The notes beneath the pieces are model-generated. The model was not told the origin of the DNA. It saw nothing but the letters and a program-made list of their open reading frames with translations, and did no database searches. A stretch of 64,000 bases of DNA from Thalassolituus maritimus (lineage in GTDB: Bacteria > Pseudomonadota > Gammaproteobacteria > Pseudomonadales > Oceanobacteraceae), in contig NZ_FTOH01000001.1 in assembly GCF_900156675.1 (NCBI RefSeq), forward strand, positions 310,001 to 374,000, written 5' to 3'. The position numbers were made by a program, and so were the translations under genes. The stretch's first letter is position 1. Each line of letters starts with the position of its first letter. Below are positions 1-8,902 of this stretch, piece by piece.

Positions 1-759
1 GCTGCGGGGGCGCTGGCCTGGTACGACGTGACACTCACGTTCGAATTGTACAAGTCACGCTGGGGTGAGTTCCGTACCCTGTTTGGTACGACCTTTAACC
101 TCGAAATTCCTTTTGAAGTCAGCTCTACCGAAGATGGCTACCTGAGCATTGGTCTGGAGCAGTTGCCGACGCTGTTTATTAAGGATACGGATGAAAGCGG
201 CATGATCCGCCTGACTCCAGAGTTTATTAATGCGACCCTGGATTACTTTATGCCACTGGTAATGCCAGAAATTGCGGGCCATCTGAAGGTTGTGCCGTTG
301 CCACGCATTTATGAGCACACATTACTGATGCGCGACTTCTGGGTTGGTGGGGAAAACAACAATTCGCTGGCACTGGCGGGGGATCTGATTCCAGTTGCGG
401 TGACGGCCGCTGCGGCAGCGCCAAGTACCGATATTGCTCGTGTCGATAGTGAAGATGTTGCGGTTCAGGTAACGGGTATCAACAGTACTGGCCAGACCAC
501 TTCAGATGTTCTTCTGGTGAACAATGGCGAAGTGACCATCGATGTGGGTGGTCTGAATCCAGACGCGAACCTGGGCGATCTTGAACAAAGATATCGTGTT
601 GATGGTGGTGCCTGGTCAATCTGGAAACAACGTGAAACGATCACGCTCAAGAGACTGCTTGCGGGTGATCATTCTGTGGAAATCTGCTCGCGCTCGCCCC
701 TGCTGAAAGAGGAAGCCAGTTGTCCGGTCGTTAACTTTACGACGACGGTGTCTCGTTGA
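1..759 (+). CDS. C-terminal part of an unrecognised protein (5' end outside window)
   Basis: The reading frame is open from the first base and ends at a TGA at 757-759, so this is the last 252 residues of a longer protein. A GTG at 28 is in frame but has no convincing ribosome-binding site, and the coding character continues upstream of it. The visible part is rich in beta-type sequence. It has an alanine-rich linker near residue 130 (numbered from base 1), then a compact module containing YRVDGGAWSIW, which resembles an immunoglobulin-like or carbohydrate-binding beta sandwich. I do not recognise the family. No transmembrane segment or catalytic motif is visible. A good terminator follows, so this gene ends its transcription unit. 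Confidence 0.6.
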   Translation, partial: AAGALAWYDVTLTFELYKSRWGEFRTLFGTTFNLEIPFEVSSTEDGYLSIGLEQLPTLFIKDTDESGMIRLTPEFINATLDYFMPLVMPEIAGHLKVVPLPRIYEHTLLMRDFWVGGENNNSLALAGDLIPVAVTAAAAAPSTDIARVDSEDVAVQVTGINSTGQTTSDVLLVNNGEVTIDVGGLNPDANLGDLEQRYRVDGGAWSIWKQRETITLKRLLAGDHSVEICSRSPLLKEEASCPVVNFTTTVSR

Positions 760-796
760 GTATCAGTAGCAGAGATTCTGTTCTCATCATTTAGTC

Positions 797-820
797 AAAG
801 GGCCTGCGGGCCCTTTTTTT
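797..820 (+). terminator. Rho-independent terminator after the first gene
   Basis: An 8-bp stem, AAAGGGCC paired with GGCCCTTT across a TGCG loop, runs directly into seven T residues. It separates the partial upstream gene from the marR unit. Confidence 0.85.
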
Positions 821-853
821 ACGGCTGTACTTTGCCTTTGTGTGATTGTTTAC

Positions 854-877
854 ATATAAACAAAATAATGTTTATAT
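854..877. promoter_or_regulatory. Candidate MarR operator (palindrome)
   Basis: ATATAAACA (854-862) and TGTTTATAT (869-877) form a perfect 9-bp inverted repeat with a 6-base centre. It lies 28 bases before the marR start. AT-rich palindromes of this size at this distance are typical autoregulatory sites of MarR dimers, and the AT-rich core could overlap a promoter. The binding assignment is inference. Confidence 0.55.
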
Positions 878-904
878 ATGAACTAGTTTGTTGGTTTGAG
901 ATAA

Positions 905-1324
905 ATGATCATGGATAAACGACTCTTTTTCCTGATGAATATGGCGCAGAAGAAGTTGTTCCGCTTTATGGATCAGGCGTGCGAGAAAGAACTTGAGGCG
1001 TCTATGACACAGATGGCGGCGCTGATGGTGATTGCCAGCAAGCATGACTGTCAGCAGAAAGACGTCGCGCAAACACTGGAACTGAATAAATCTGCGATTA
1101 CGGGTCTGGTTTCCCGTATGGAAAAAAACGGTCTTCTGGCGCGTGCATCGTCGACAGAGGATGCGCGTGCCGTGGTGCTCAGAGTCACCCCTGATGGCCA
1201 GGACAAGTTAAAGCGGCTCCAGCCGATGATCGCGACGATGAACGATATTTTTTCGGATGAGTTCAGTGACGAAGAGATGCTGACCATCCTTCGTTTCTTA
1301 AATTTTATTATGGGCAGGTTCTGA
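905..1324 (+). CDS. MarR-family transcriptional regulator
   Basis: This 139-residue protein is the normal size for a MarR winged-helix dimer. The N-terminal helix (about 1-30) is followed by the DNA-binding region at about 45-100. That region contains the recognition-helix sequence LELNKSAITGLVSRMEKNGL and the wing motif with the conserved DAR (SSTEDARAVVLRVTPDG). A C-terminal helix serves dimerisation. The start could be ATG 905 or ATG 911; the ribosome-binding site is weak for both. A perfect palindrome lies just upstream, suggesting autorepression. The stop overlaps the start of the downstream hydrolase by one base, so the two are co-transcribed and presumably co-regulated. The ligand is unknown. 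Confidence 0.9.
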   Translation: MIMDKRLFFLMNMAQKKLFRFMDQACEKELEASMTQMAALMVIASKHDCQQKDVAQTLELNKSAITGLVSRMEKNGLLARASSTEDARAVVLRVTPDGQDKLKRLQPMIATMNDIFSDEFSDEEMLTILRFLNFIMGRF

Positions 1325-2235
1325 TGGAGGCAACAGTGATTGATCCGGTGAAAGAAAAAAGCGCGGAAAAGCAGGCTAGCAGCGATCCAGAAATCGTGAA
1401 CGTACCGACTTCCGCAGGTCACAGCATTACCGCCCGTGTTTTCAGGGCGGCTGCGAGTGATGTGAAAGGCGTATGTGTTATTGCTCCTGCAACAGGGGTG
1501 GCGCAGTACCTCTACGATGACTTTGCTCATTGGCTGACTCTTCAGGGATTTGAGGTCGTGACCTACGATTACGATGGAATCGGGCTCTCAATCCAGTCTC
1601 ATGTGAAGCACAGCCGCAGTGACAAATTGAGCTGGGCAAACAATGACAGTGTCGCTTTACTGGAGTTTGTTAAGGCAAGATTTCCGGAGCTGCCACTGAC
1701 CTGGATAGGTCACAGTGTTGGCACACATATGCTGGGTATGATGCCGTCAGTGAAAGGCATTGATCGAGCGATCTCTGTGGGCGCGGGTACAGGCACCTGG
1801 TGGATGAATGCAGCGCCTACTAAGCGTGTTGCCTGGTTTCTCTGGTATGGGCTGGTGCCAGCGACGGTGCCGCTATTGGGTTACTTCCCCGGCAACCGAC
1901 TGAAGGTGATGTGTGACCTTCCGAAGGGCGTCATTATGCAATGGCGACGTTGGTGCCTGAATGGCGATTATTGTGTTGGCGTCGAAGGCGACTGGTTACG
2001 ACAGCGATTTGCCAGGGTTACCTGTCCGATCAGCTGCGTCGCCTTTACCGATGACGATATGATGTCGATGGCGAACGTCGATAAGCTGCACAGTTTCTTC
2101 ACCGGTGCTGACATTACCAAGGTGGTGGTCAGCCCAGAAGAGATTGGTCAGAAACGTATTGGCCATATCGGCTGGCATAAGCAGAAGTACCAGGCTCTCT
2201 GGGACAAAGTGTTTGCCCCTTTGCTGAACAACTGA
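1324..2235 (+). CDS. Alpha/beta hydrolase (predicted esterase/lipase)
   Basis: This is a 303-residue alpha/beta-hydrolase-fold protein. The nucleophile elbow GHSVGTH places the catalytic serine at about residue 131. A FTDDDMMS stretch near 241-248 offers the acid, and GHIGWH near 280-285 gives the catalytic histidine. The oxyanion region is the APATGVAQYLYDDFA segment near residue 54. It resembles the predicted hydrolases of COG4757 / serine aminopeptidase S33 type. No signal peptide is visible, so it is cytoplasmic. It is translationally coupled to marR (TGATG overlap), so its substrate or product may be linked to the MarR ligand, as in many marR-hydrolase pairs. The substrate cannot be told from the sequence. 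Confidence 0.85.
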   Translation: MEATVIDPVKEKSAEKQASSDPEIVNVPTSAGHSITARVFRAAASDVKGVCVIAPATGVAQYLYDDFAHWLTLQGFEVVTYDYDGIGLSIQSHVKHSRSDKLSWANNDSVALLEFVKARFPELPLTWIGHSVGTHMLGMMPSVKGIDRAISVGAGTGTWWMNAAPTKRVAWFLWYGLVPATVPLLGYFPGNRLKVMCDLPKGVIMQWRRWCLNGDYCVGVEGDWLRQRFARVTCPISCVAFTDDDMMSMANVDKLHSFFTGADITKVVVSPEEIGQKRIGHIGWHKQKYQALWDKVFAPLLNN

Positions 2236-2297
2236 GATAGGAGCAAACAGCAGAAATAAGAGTGCGACAGCAATCGCTTTCCGTTAAACTCCGCGCC

Positions 2298-2670
<373 letters not shown>

Positions 2671-2676
2671 AAAAGA

Positions 2677-2705
2677 CCCCGCTTGTTCACGCAAGCGGGG
2701 TTTTT
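2677..2705 (+). terminator. Terminator of rnpB
   Basis: CCCCGCTTG and CAAGCGGGG form a perfect 9-bp stem with a TTCACG loop, followed by TTTTT. It is strong, so the cobalamin genes 40 bases downstream must rely on their own promoter or on read-through. Confidence 0.92.
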
Positions 2706-2745
2706 CTTTTACAGTATGCCCACTTTTTGAAGACACAGGCCGCTT

Positions 2746-3744
2746 ATGCTGTTTTTCTGGTTTCAACAGGACGCACTTTCACTGCACTGGGGGGCACTCT
2801 TGCTCGCCGCCATTCTGGTTAGCGGTGTGTACCTTGACGCCCGGCTGGGAGAGCCATCGAAGTTTCACCCGCTCGTGGGTTTCGGTCGCTGGAGTGGAGT
2901 GCTGGAGCGAGCGTTAAACAGGCTCCCGGGAGCACCGGGTTATATCCTTGGTGCAATCGCAGTCGTCGTTGCGCTTTCGCCTTTGGTTCTGATTATTGGT
3001 TTGTTGCAGGCCTCTGCGTCGCTGTCGCTGATGAGCGCTTGTTTGTTGCAGCTGGTGATTCTTTACTTGTGTATTGGCTGGCACAGTTTGCAGGAGCATG
3101 TGTCTGATGTCTGGCGCAGTCTGGCGACGGACGATCTGCCAGCAGCCCGCGAAGAGTTGGGCAAAATCGTCAGCCGTAATACGCAGGTACTGGATGCCGA
3201 TGAAGTGGCTCAAGCCAGTATCGAGAGCACGCTGGAAAACTCCTCGGATGCGTTATTTGCGACTTTATTCTGGTTTCTTATTGGTGGCGCCGAAGCCGCC
3301 TTACTGCACCGCTGGGTTAATACGCTGGATGCCATGTGGGGTTACCGGACAGAGCGCCACTTTTATTTCGGCTGGGCTGCGGCCAGGCTGGATGATGCCA
3401 TGGCGTGGTTACCTGCTCGGCTGACGGCATTGTCATTTGTCTTTGCCGCAGGCGAACATCGTCAGAAGGCACTGGATTGCTGGAAAACTCAGGCCAAATA
3501 TTGTGACAGTCCAAACGGCGGCGTGGTGATGACCGCCGGCGCAGGGGCGCTCAACCGAAAATTAAGTCAGCGCGCAGACTATCAGGGCACCATAAAACAG
3601 AAGCCCGTGATGGGCAGTGGTATGCCTGCTGGCGTGGATGATATTCCACGTGCGATTCGCCTGGTCAAACAGGCTCTGCTCATTCAGCTGTCGTTGATGG
3701 TGTTCTGCTGCCTGTCATTGCATTACGTCACTGGTGTAATGTGA
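2746..3744 (+). CDS. cbiB: Adenosylcobinamide-phosphate synthase CbiB/CobD-type
   Basis: This 332-residue polytopic membrane protein is of the family that joins adenosylcobyric acid to aminopropanol phosphate (or aminopropanol), giving cobinamide (phosphate) in B12 synthesis. The N-terminal motif YLDARLGEPSKFHPLVGFG corresponds to the family D-x-x-x-GEP-x-x-x-HPV signature. Further on, VSRNTQVLD, ESTLENSSDALFATLFWF and SPNGGVVMTAGAGALN are typical. Several hydrophobic segments (about 15-32, 64-110, 160-185, 306-328) fit an inner-membrane protein. The start is the ATG after a short leader behind the rnpB terminator. It overlaps the next cobalamin gene by 4 bp. No cobalamin riboswitch is visible upstream. 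Other B12 genes are absent from the window. Confidence 0.93.
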   Translation: MLFFWFQQDALSLHWGALLLAAILVSGVYLDARLGEPSKFHPLVGFGRWSGVLERALNRLPGAPGYILGAIAVVVALSPLVLIIGLLQASASLSLMSACLLQLVILYLCIGWHSLQEHVSDVWRSLATDDLPAAREELGKIVSRNTQVLDADEVAQASIESTLENSSDALFATLFWFLIGGAEAALLHRWVNTLDAMWGYRTERHFYFGWAAARLDDAMAWLPARLTALSFVFAAGEHRQKALDCWKTQAKYCDSPNGGVVMTAGAGALNRKLSQRADYQGTIKQKPVMGSGMPAGVDDIPRAIRLVKQALLIQLSLMVFCCLSLHYVTGVM

Positions 3745-4775
3745 AGAAGCTGAAAACAGCGATCAAACCGGCTGCCCACGGATCTGACCTTACGCGTGCA
3801 ATAGCGCGGTATGGTGACAAAGACTGGCTCGATCTTTCGTCCGCGGTCAGTCCTTATAGCTGGTGGACTGACAACCCGGACGATGCACTGGTGTCGGCTG
3901 TAGAGAGCCAGGCACTGCCTGAGGTAAAGGAGAGCCTCCGCGAAGCAATCGTAGCTTACTATGGTGAGGCGGGTCTTCCGACTGCGGGAAGTCAGGCGGC
4001 TATTCGCAGCTTGCCTTTATGCTTCGATGAATGTGCTGTGTGGGTTGTTCGTGGCAGTTATGGGGAGTATGCATTGAGCTGGGCTATGCATGGCCATCAT
4101 GTTCAGCAGAAAAGTATTGAGGATATCCGCCACTCGTTACAAGCGGGTGATGCGCCTGATGTACTTATAGTGGTGAATCCGGACAATCCCACCGGCTATT
4201 ACTTCTCCCAGCCTGAGCTACTTGAATGGGCTTCCGTTCTTGAAAAGCGGGGAGGCGTATTGATCTGCGATGAAGCATTTATGGACGCAACTCGACACCT
4301 CAGCTTGCTCGGAGAGCAACGGCCAGATAATACTATCGTTCTGCGTTCCTTGGGTAAGTTCTTCGGACTGGCGGGTATCCGGTTCGGTACAGTATTCGCA
4401 GAACCTGGCCTGTTGGCCACGCTCTCATCTTACCTTGGGCCCTGGGGGCTATCGTCGTTAACACTTCGGCTAGCAGAGCAAGCTTTGACCGACAGAGCCT
4501 GGCAGTCCATACAGTCTGATCGTTTAAATGGTTTACAGGCGCAGATATCCCGGCCGCTCAGTCGCAGCGATGCCTTCGTTGGTTGTACGCCTTTATTCCT
4601 GACGTTACGTTCAGAATGTCCGCTGGTTTGGCAGGATTGCCTGGCGAATCAAGGGATCTGGACGCGTGCTTTCCCAGATCAGGGGCTGTTACGAATCGGA
4701 TATCCGTTGTCGGATCAGGTCAGTCGTACATTGGACGGAGTCTTGGCGCTGCCTGGGCTGAAAGCATTCCACTAA
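3741..4775 (+). CDS. Threonine-phosphate decarboxylase-like PLP enzyme (CobD/CobC-type)
   Basis: This 344-residue fold-type I, class II aminotransferase-like protein starts at a GTG inside the end of cbiB (4-bp overlap). VNPDNPTG (around 149-156), CDEAFMD (around 179-185) and LRSLGKFFGLAGIRFG mark the PLP site, with the Schiff-base lysine at about K206. In Salmonella the CobD enzyme decarboxylates L-threonine O-3-phosphate to aminopropanol phosphate, the substrate that CbiB attaches; CobC of Pseudomonas is the equivalent. The tight coupling to cbiB supports this role over a histidinol-phosphate transaminase, which has the same fold. The symbol is left empty because naming (cobC or cobD) differs between organisms. 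Confidence 0.87.
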   Translation: MKKLKTAIKPAAHGSDLTRAIARYGDKDWLDLSSAVSPYSWWTDNPDDALVSAVESQALPEVKESLREAIVAYYGEAGLPTAGSQAAIRSLPLCFDECAVWVVRGSYGEYALSWAMHGHHVQQKSIEDIRHSLQAGDAPDVLIVVNPDNPTGYYFSQPELLEWASVLEKRGGVLICDEAFMDATRHLSLLGEQRPDNTIVLRSLGKFFGLAGIRFGTVFAEPGLLATLSSYLGPWGLSSLTLRLAEQALTDRAWQSIQSDRLNGLQAQISRPLSRSDAFVGCTPLFLTLRSECPLVWQDCLANQGIWTRAFPDQGLLRIGYPLSDQVSRTLDGVLALPGLKAFH

Positions 4776-4920
4776 GGCCTTTGGCTACTTCTGGATGTAC
4801 TTTGATGTCACCTTGAGAGGGTTTTACCTCGCCATTATGGCACATTAAGACCTGTCAACAAACCGGCACCCCACATAGGATTGGAGAACACCTGATAAAA
4901 TTATCAATTACAGGGACGAT

Positions 4921-5970
4921 ATGTCGCTCCAGATTCCTACCAATACGCCGTTGAAAAAACCACCGGCGGATTACTGCCCAAAAGGTGCAGAACGCTGGTT
5001 CACTATCCCAGGAGGGAAAGATACAGGTAAAACAATGTTTTACTATGATATCTCGGTAGGAGGTGACGAGCCTGAAGCAACCATCGTTCTGGTGCACGGG
5101 AACCCTGAAACCAGTTATACCTATCGCTATATCCGGGATGAGCTGATCCGAAGCGAGCGACCCTTGAGAATCATTGCCATGGATCACATCGGCTTTGGTC
5201 TCTCTGATCAGGCAGACTTTGAGATGGTGGATATGCACCACTCCGAAAACCTGATTCAGTTAGTCCGATACCTGGACTTGAGTGAAGTAACACTCTGTAT
5301 TCATGACTGGGGTGGTCCTATTGGTGTTGGAGCATTCATTGAAGACCCGTATCGGGTAAAAAACCTGATGGTAATGAATACCACTATTTTCCCGATGCCT
5401 AAGCAGGGCTACACCTATAAAAATTACCCTCATCCGGTACTTACCTGGGCGCTGTTTCCACGGCTATATCCTGCCTTTGCATGGGGAGGTGTTGCAGCAA
5501 CCGCGGTCTCGAGCGCTGAGCCTCAAACTGCTCTGAGTCTGATTCGCCGAGCTACCGGTAATACGTTGGCTCATCTGTGCAACAGTATGTCGAAAACATC
5601 GCCTGAGTATGTCTGGTCTCAATCGCTGAGAAGCATTGCCAATGCACGTAGCTCAATGCGTAACGTGAAGCAGACACCACGCTGGGGTTATGGTTATCGC
5701 TACATGGACGAAAGTTACGGACTCCAGGACAACACCGAGTACTATCGGAATATGCAGGAACGTGTCCCCCGGTATTGGAAAAACTGCCCGGCAGCAGGCG
5801 TGTTTGGTCAATGGGACCCATGCGGTAAAGATGAAGTCATTGCCCAGTGGCACGACGTGTTGCCACGGATGAAGATGGCAACGCTTAAATACCCGAACGT
5901 CGGGCACTTTGTTGAAGAGGTGAAATGGAAAGAAATTTCCTCAGAAATTCTCAGACTTAACTTTTCCTGA
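4921..5970 (+). CDS. Haloalkane-dehalogenase-like alpha/beta hydrolase
   Basis: This 349-residue alpha/beta hydrolase uses aspartate as nucleophile. IHDWGGPIG gives Asp at about 129, followed by Trp130. HGNPETS gives Asn at about 61, GQWDP gives Asp at about 299, and VGHFVEE gives His at about 329. In haloalkane dehalogenases the Asn after HG and the Trp after the nucleophile bind the halide, and both are present here. The acid after strand 7 fits the HLD-I/III subfamilies. HLD-III also includes OleB, the beta-lactone decarboxylase of olefin synthesis, but no oleACD genes are near. No signal peptide is seen. It is a single gene with an AGGGA ribosome-binding site close to its ATG. True dehalogenase activity is unproven. 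Confidence 0.8.
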   Translation: MSLQIPTNTPLKKPPADYCPKGAERWFTIPGGKDTGKTMFYYDISVGGDEPEATIVLVHGNPETSYTYRYIRDELIRSERPLRIIAMDHIGFGLSDQADFEMVDMHHSENLIQLVRYLDLSEVTLCIHDWGGPIGVGAFIEDPYRVKNLMVMNTTIFPMPKQGYTYKNYPHPVLTWALFPRLYPAFAWGGVAATAVSSAEPQTALSLIRRATGNTLAHLCNSMSKTSPEYVWSQSLRSIANARSSMRNVKQTPRWGYGYRYMDESYGLQDNTEYYRNMQERVPRYWKNCPAAGVFGQWDPCGKDEVIAQWHDVLPRMKMATLKYPNVGHFVEEVKWKEISSEILRLNFS

Positions 5971-6241
5971 CACGATCTTTAATGTTAGCAGGGCTCTTTT
6001 GCGAGACTGTTCTTATGTATGTTTTTTTAAGTGACCGGAAAAATCGGTCAACGTGTATCTGAATATTAATGTCTGTAATAGTCGTATACATAATACACCT
6101 GTCGAGATACTAAAAAACCTCACTTAAAGGGTTGATACTTCCGGATCATCTCTTAAATTTCCTTTCATAATAAAATGGTCTTAGCGCTTTTATTCTGTCT
6201 CTTATACTTTCTTCAGGGTCGCCGAAAAGTGGAGCAGAATC
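5971..6241. other. AT-rich intergenic region
   Basis: No gene is supported in these 271 bases. The stretch is clearly more AT-rich than its surroundings. It contains a small inverted repeat, TGACCG (6032-6037) and CGGTCA (6045-6050), with an A-rich loop. The minus-strand ORF that reaches into it is not coding-like. It probably holds the promoter and regulatory sites of the RCK-like gene, which has a GGAG ribosome-binding site at about 6230. Confidence 0.5.
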
Positions 6242-6994
6242 ATGAATAATCATATTGTTGTAATAAACTCTCCGAAATATAACCGGGATATCTATTTCCG
6301 ACGCTTTGTTGAGCAGATACGCCAGAACAAAATGCATCGAAAAACGCCGGTTGTGCTGTTGAATACCGACTACCCCGATGGTCTGCCATCGTCGTTAACG
6401 GGGCTCGGTATACATCTGGTGCAGGGACACGGTAATCACGAAGATGACTTCCGCCGTGCCAATCTGGAAGGGGCTGAAAATATTCTGATTCTGGCCAAAG
6501 ATGAATACATGGAAGACTCAGACAGTCTTTGTTTTGATCTCTGCTACCGCATGAAAGAACATGAGCTTGCTTATCGCGTGATCGTTGAATGCGTAGAGGA
6601 TGAAAACCGGATACGTATGAAAAAGTTGGGTGTGAAGTCGGTGATTCGTCCAATCCGTTCATACCCAGAGATTCTGGTTCGCGCTATGGAATCTCCCGGG
6701 TCAGAATTGATCATCGAAGACATGTTTACTCACGATAAAGACCATTTCGTCCGTTATCCACTTTGGTTAGAAGGTGACTGTTGGCGAGATGTCGTGGCAG
6801 CGATGATGATGTCTAACATAGGAACGCCACTGGCCTGTATCGGTAAGGGAGGTGAAGTGAATATTCATCCAGCGGCAGATGAACGGGTATTCGGACAAAG
6901 TCTTATCATTCTGGTAAAAACTGAGTTCATACCGAGCGAGAAAGAGGTGCAGGAAGCGTTCCGGAAATTCAACAGCAGTGATATGAGTGCATAG
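6242..6994 (+). CDS. RCK/TrkA-N-like regulatory protein without a channel domain
   Basis: This 250-residue soluble protein looks like the cytoplasmic RCK (regulator of K+ conductance) half of a potassium channel. Strand-helix units run HIVVINSPKYNRDIYFRRFVE at the start, then TPVVLLNTDYP (about 35-45), IHLVQGHGNHEDDFRRANLE (about 59-78), ENILILAKDEYMEDSDSL, and YRVIVECVEDENRIRMKKLG with VIRPIRSYPEILVRAM. The usual dinucleotide-binding glycine motif after strand 1 is not canonical (NSPKYN). A second lobe (about 160-240) resembles RCK-C. No transmembrane helix or pore sequence is present, and no channel gene lies next to it. It could serve a channel encoded elsewhere. The role is inferred. Confidence 0.68.
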   Translation: MNNHIVVINSPKYNRDIYFRRFVEQIRQNKMHRKTPVVLLNTDYPDGLPSSLTGLGIHLVQGHGNHEDDFRRANLEGAENILILAKDEYMEDSDSLCFDLCYRMKEHELAYRVIVECVEDENRIRMKKLGVKSVIRPIRSYPEILVRAMESPGSELIIEDMFTHDKDHFVRYPLWLEGDCWRDVVAAMMMSNIGTPLACIGKGGEVNIHPAADERVFGQSLIILVKTEFIPSEKEVQEAFRKFNSSDMSA

Positions 6995-7085
6995 TTGGTT
7001 GTGCGGATGAACTGACGAGGTGGATTGGCTAGACTACAAATAACATTCGTCAGTCATCATTTAACCGAAAGTCAGGGAGCCAGGG

Positions 7086-8795
7086 ATGTCCATATCTAAA
7101 ACAGGCGAGGCCGGTACTACGTCTAAGCGTAGTATCGGTACATTCATTTTTGGTCTGATGTTTCTCGGGCCGGCACTCGGACTATTCCTCTTTGGTCCTC
7201 TGGATACACTCCGTCTTCACGTTATGACTTCCGGCTGGACACAGATTCCAGCCACGCTTCAACGTATTGATATCGAATACCATCACGGTGATACAACGAC
7301 GTATTCATTGGAGGGGCTCTACAGTTATCGCGTCAATGGCCTTGATTACTCAAGCAGCCGTATCAGCTATGACGAATCTCCAGACAATATTGGTGACTGG
7401 CATGCAACGACCGAGAGTAAAATTCGCAGAGCCTCTGCCAGTCAGGCCCTTACCGCCTGGGTGAATCCGGATAATCCATCGGAAAGTTATCTGGTCAGGG
7501 ATATCCGATGGGAAAAAATCGGCTTTATGATGATTTTTGTACTTGTCTTTGGCGGCGCAGGGGCGGGGATCATGTTATTCGGGCGCTATTCTGCGCGTCA
7601 GGCAGATGTCGCGTCGGGTGTGGTTTATTCAGGGCAGAACCTGATGCACTGGGTACTTGGATTTATGTCGATGGTTTTCCTATTGATCTCTTTGCCTGCC
7701 GTTCTGAGTGTGCCTTCTGAATTCAGCGCCGGAAATCATGCCATTCTTCTCGTCCTCTTGTTTCCTTTGGTCGCTGCAGGGCTGGGCCTGGCTGCGTACA
7801 GATCGCGGAAAAACTGGTTGTTTTACGGACGCACGCCTTTGTATCTGAACCCTGTACCCGGGCAGGTACAGGGACAAGTCGGAGGGACTCTGAAAATCAA
7901 CAAAACCGGGTTGGGGGAGAGTTGGAATGTCAGGTTGAAATGCGTTAGTCAGACACGCTCCAGCGGTAAAAAAAGTTCAACGCGTGAAACCTTGTTATGG
8001 CAATCCAGTACGCTGCCTGAAGTCACAGAGAGCAATGATGAAACATGCCTTAATTTTGTGTTTAACCCTGACCCGGAACTTCCTCAGAGTTATCGTAAAG
8101 GTCGTAAAGCCGTTATCTGGCGGGTAGAAGTCGAAGGCCCCACTGAACCGGTGAAATTCCAGCGCCAGTTTGTGGTGCCCGTTGTGGAGGGCGCCGCCAA
8201 TAGTACTCTCGACATTTCCACCGAGCATCAGAGTAAAGCATCGCGCAGCCAGGTCGCCGCCGCCGAGGCCTCGCTCAGTCAGAACCTTGATATGACGCTA
8301 AGCGGTGATGACTTTGTTATTCATAGTGCCGCAGGGCGCCATCTGTCTTTTTTCCTCGTTTTTATGTTTGCCGGAATCGCCTTTGCAGGGGCAGGGGTCT
8401 TTATGTTTAAACAGGCGGCTACCGAGGGCGTTACCCTGTACTTTATGGGCGGCATCTTCTTTCTTGTGGGCGCTCCCATGGCCCTCGGTGGTTTGTTTGG
8501 ACTCGGCCGGTCACTGGAGAGCCGGTGTGAGGATGGCAAGATTGAAACCGTTCGCTACTGGATGGGAAGGGCGCTCTGGCGACGTAGTACCGAATTCAGA
8601 AGTGCTCAGCAACTCGAACTTAAAGCTGCGGGTAGTTCGAGCACAGGCAACAGCACAAAAGAGTATTTCCATATCCGGATTCGTGATGGTCAGCGTAAGG
8701 TCCGTATTGCAGAAATGATTGAAGGGCGTGAAGCAGCGGAGTTACTGATGGACAGGCTACGGGCCAGTCTCATCTCTGATGAATTGATCGGTTGA
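7086..8795 (+). CDS. DUF3592-domain membrane protein
   Basis: This is a 569-residue inner-membrane protein. The segment from the first transmembrane helix (about 17-38) through TSGWTQIPATLQRIDIEYHH to TAWVNPDNPSESYLVRDIRW matches the DUF3592 pattern. In that pattern a helix is followed by a small beta domain with a conserved W-x-x-x-x-A and NP-x-x-P. More membrane helices lie at about 147-165, 188-208, 219-236, 414-433 and 447-468. The middle (about 245-390) is a soluble beta-rich region. Function is unknown. It follows the RCK-like gene in the same direction at 91 bases, so an operon is possible but not certain. Confidence 0.7.
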   Translation: MSISKTGEAGTTSKRSIGTFIFGLMFLGPALGLFLFGPLDTLRLHVMTSGWTQIPATLQRIDIEYHHGDTTTYSLEGLYSYRVNGLDYSSSRISYDESPDNIGDWHATTESKIRRASASQALTAWVNPDNPSESYLVRDIRWEKIGFMMIFVLVFGGAGAGIMLFGRYSARQADVASGVVYSGQNLMHWVLGFMSMVFLLISLPAVLSVPSEFSAGNHAILLVLLFPLVAAGLGLAAYRSRKNWLFYGRTPLYLNPVPGQVQGQVGGTLKINKTGLGESWNVRLKCVSQTRSSGKKSSTRETLLWQSSTLPEVTESNDETCLNFVFNPDPELPQSYRKGRKAVIWRVEVEGPTEPVKFQRQFVVPVVEGAANSTLDISTEHQSKASRSQVAAAEASLSQNLDMTLSGDDFVIHSAAGRHLSFFLVFMFAGIAFAGAGVFMFKQAATEGVTLYFMGGIFFLVGAPMALGGLFGLGRSLESRCEDGKIETVRYWMGRALWRRSTEFRSAQQLELKAAGSSSTGNSTKEYFHIRIRDGQRKVRIAEMIEGREAAELLMDRLRASLISDELIG

Positions 8796-8902
8796 GCCTT
8801 GTCGGTTGTGCCTGATTGGTGACCCGATCTCCGGCTTCCGCTAAACTATACAAAACTGATACAGACAACCATCGTTACGACCTGTCTTTGTGGAGAATCA
8901 TT

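Noticed and set aside
2700-2746. Cobalamin riboswitch before cbiB
   Set aside because: Only about 40 bases separate the rnpB terminator from the start codon, too short for the aptamer, and no B12-box sequence is seen.
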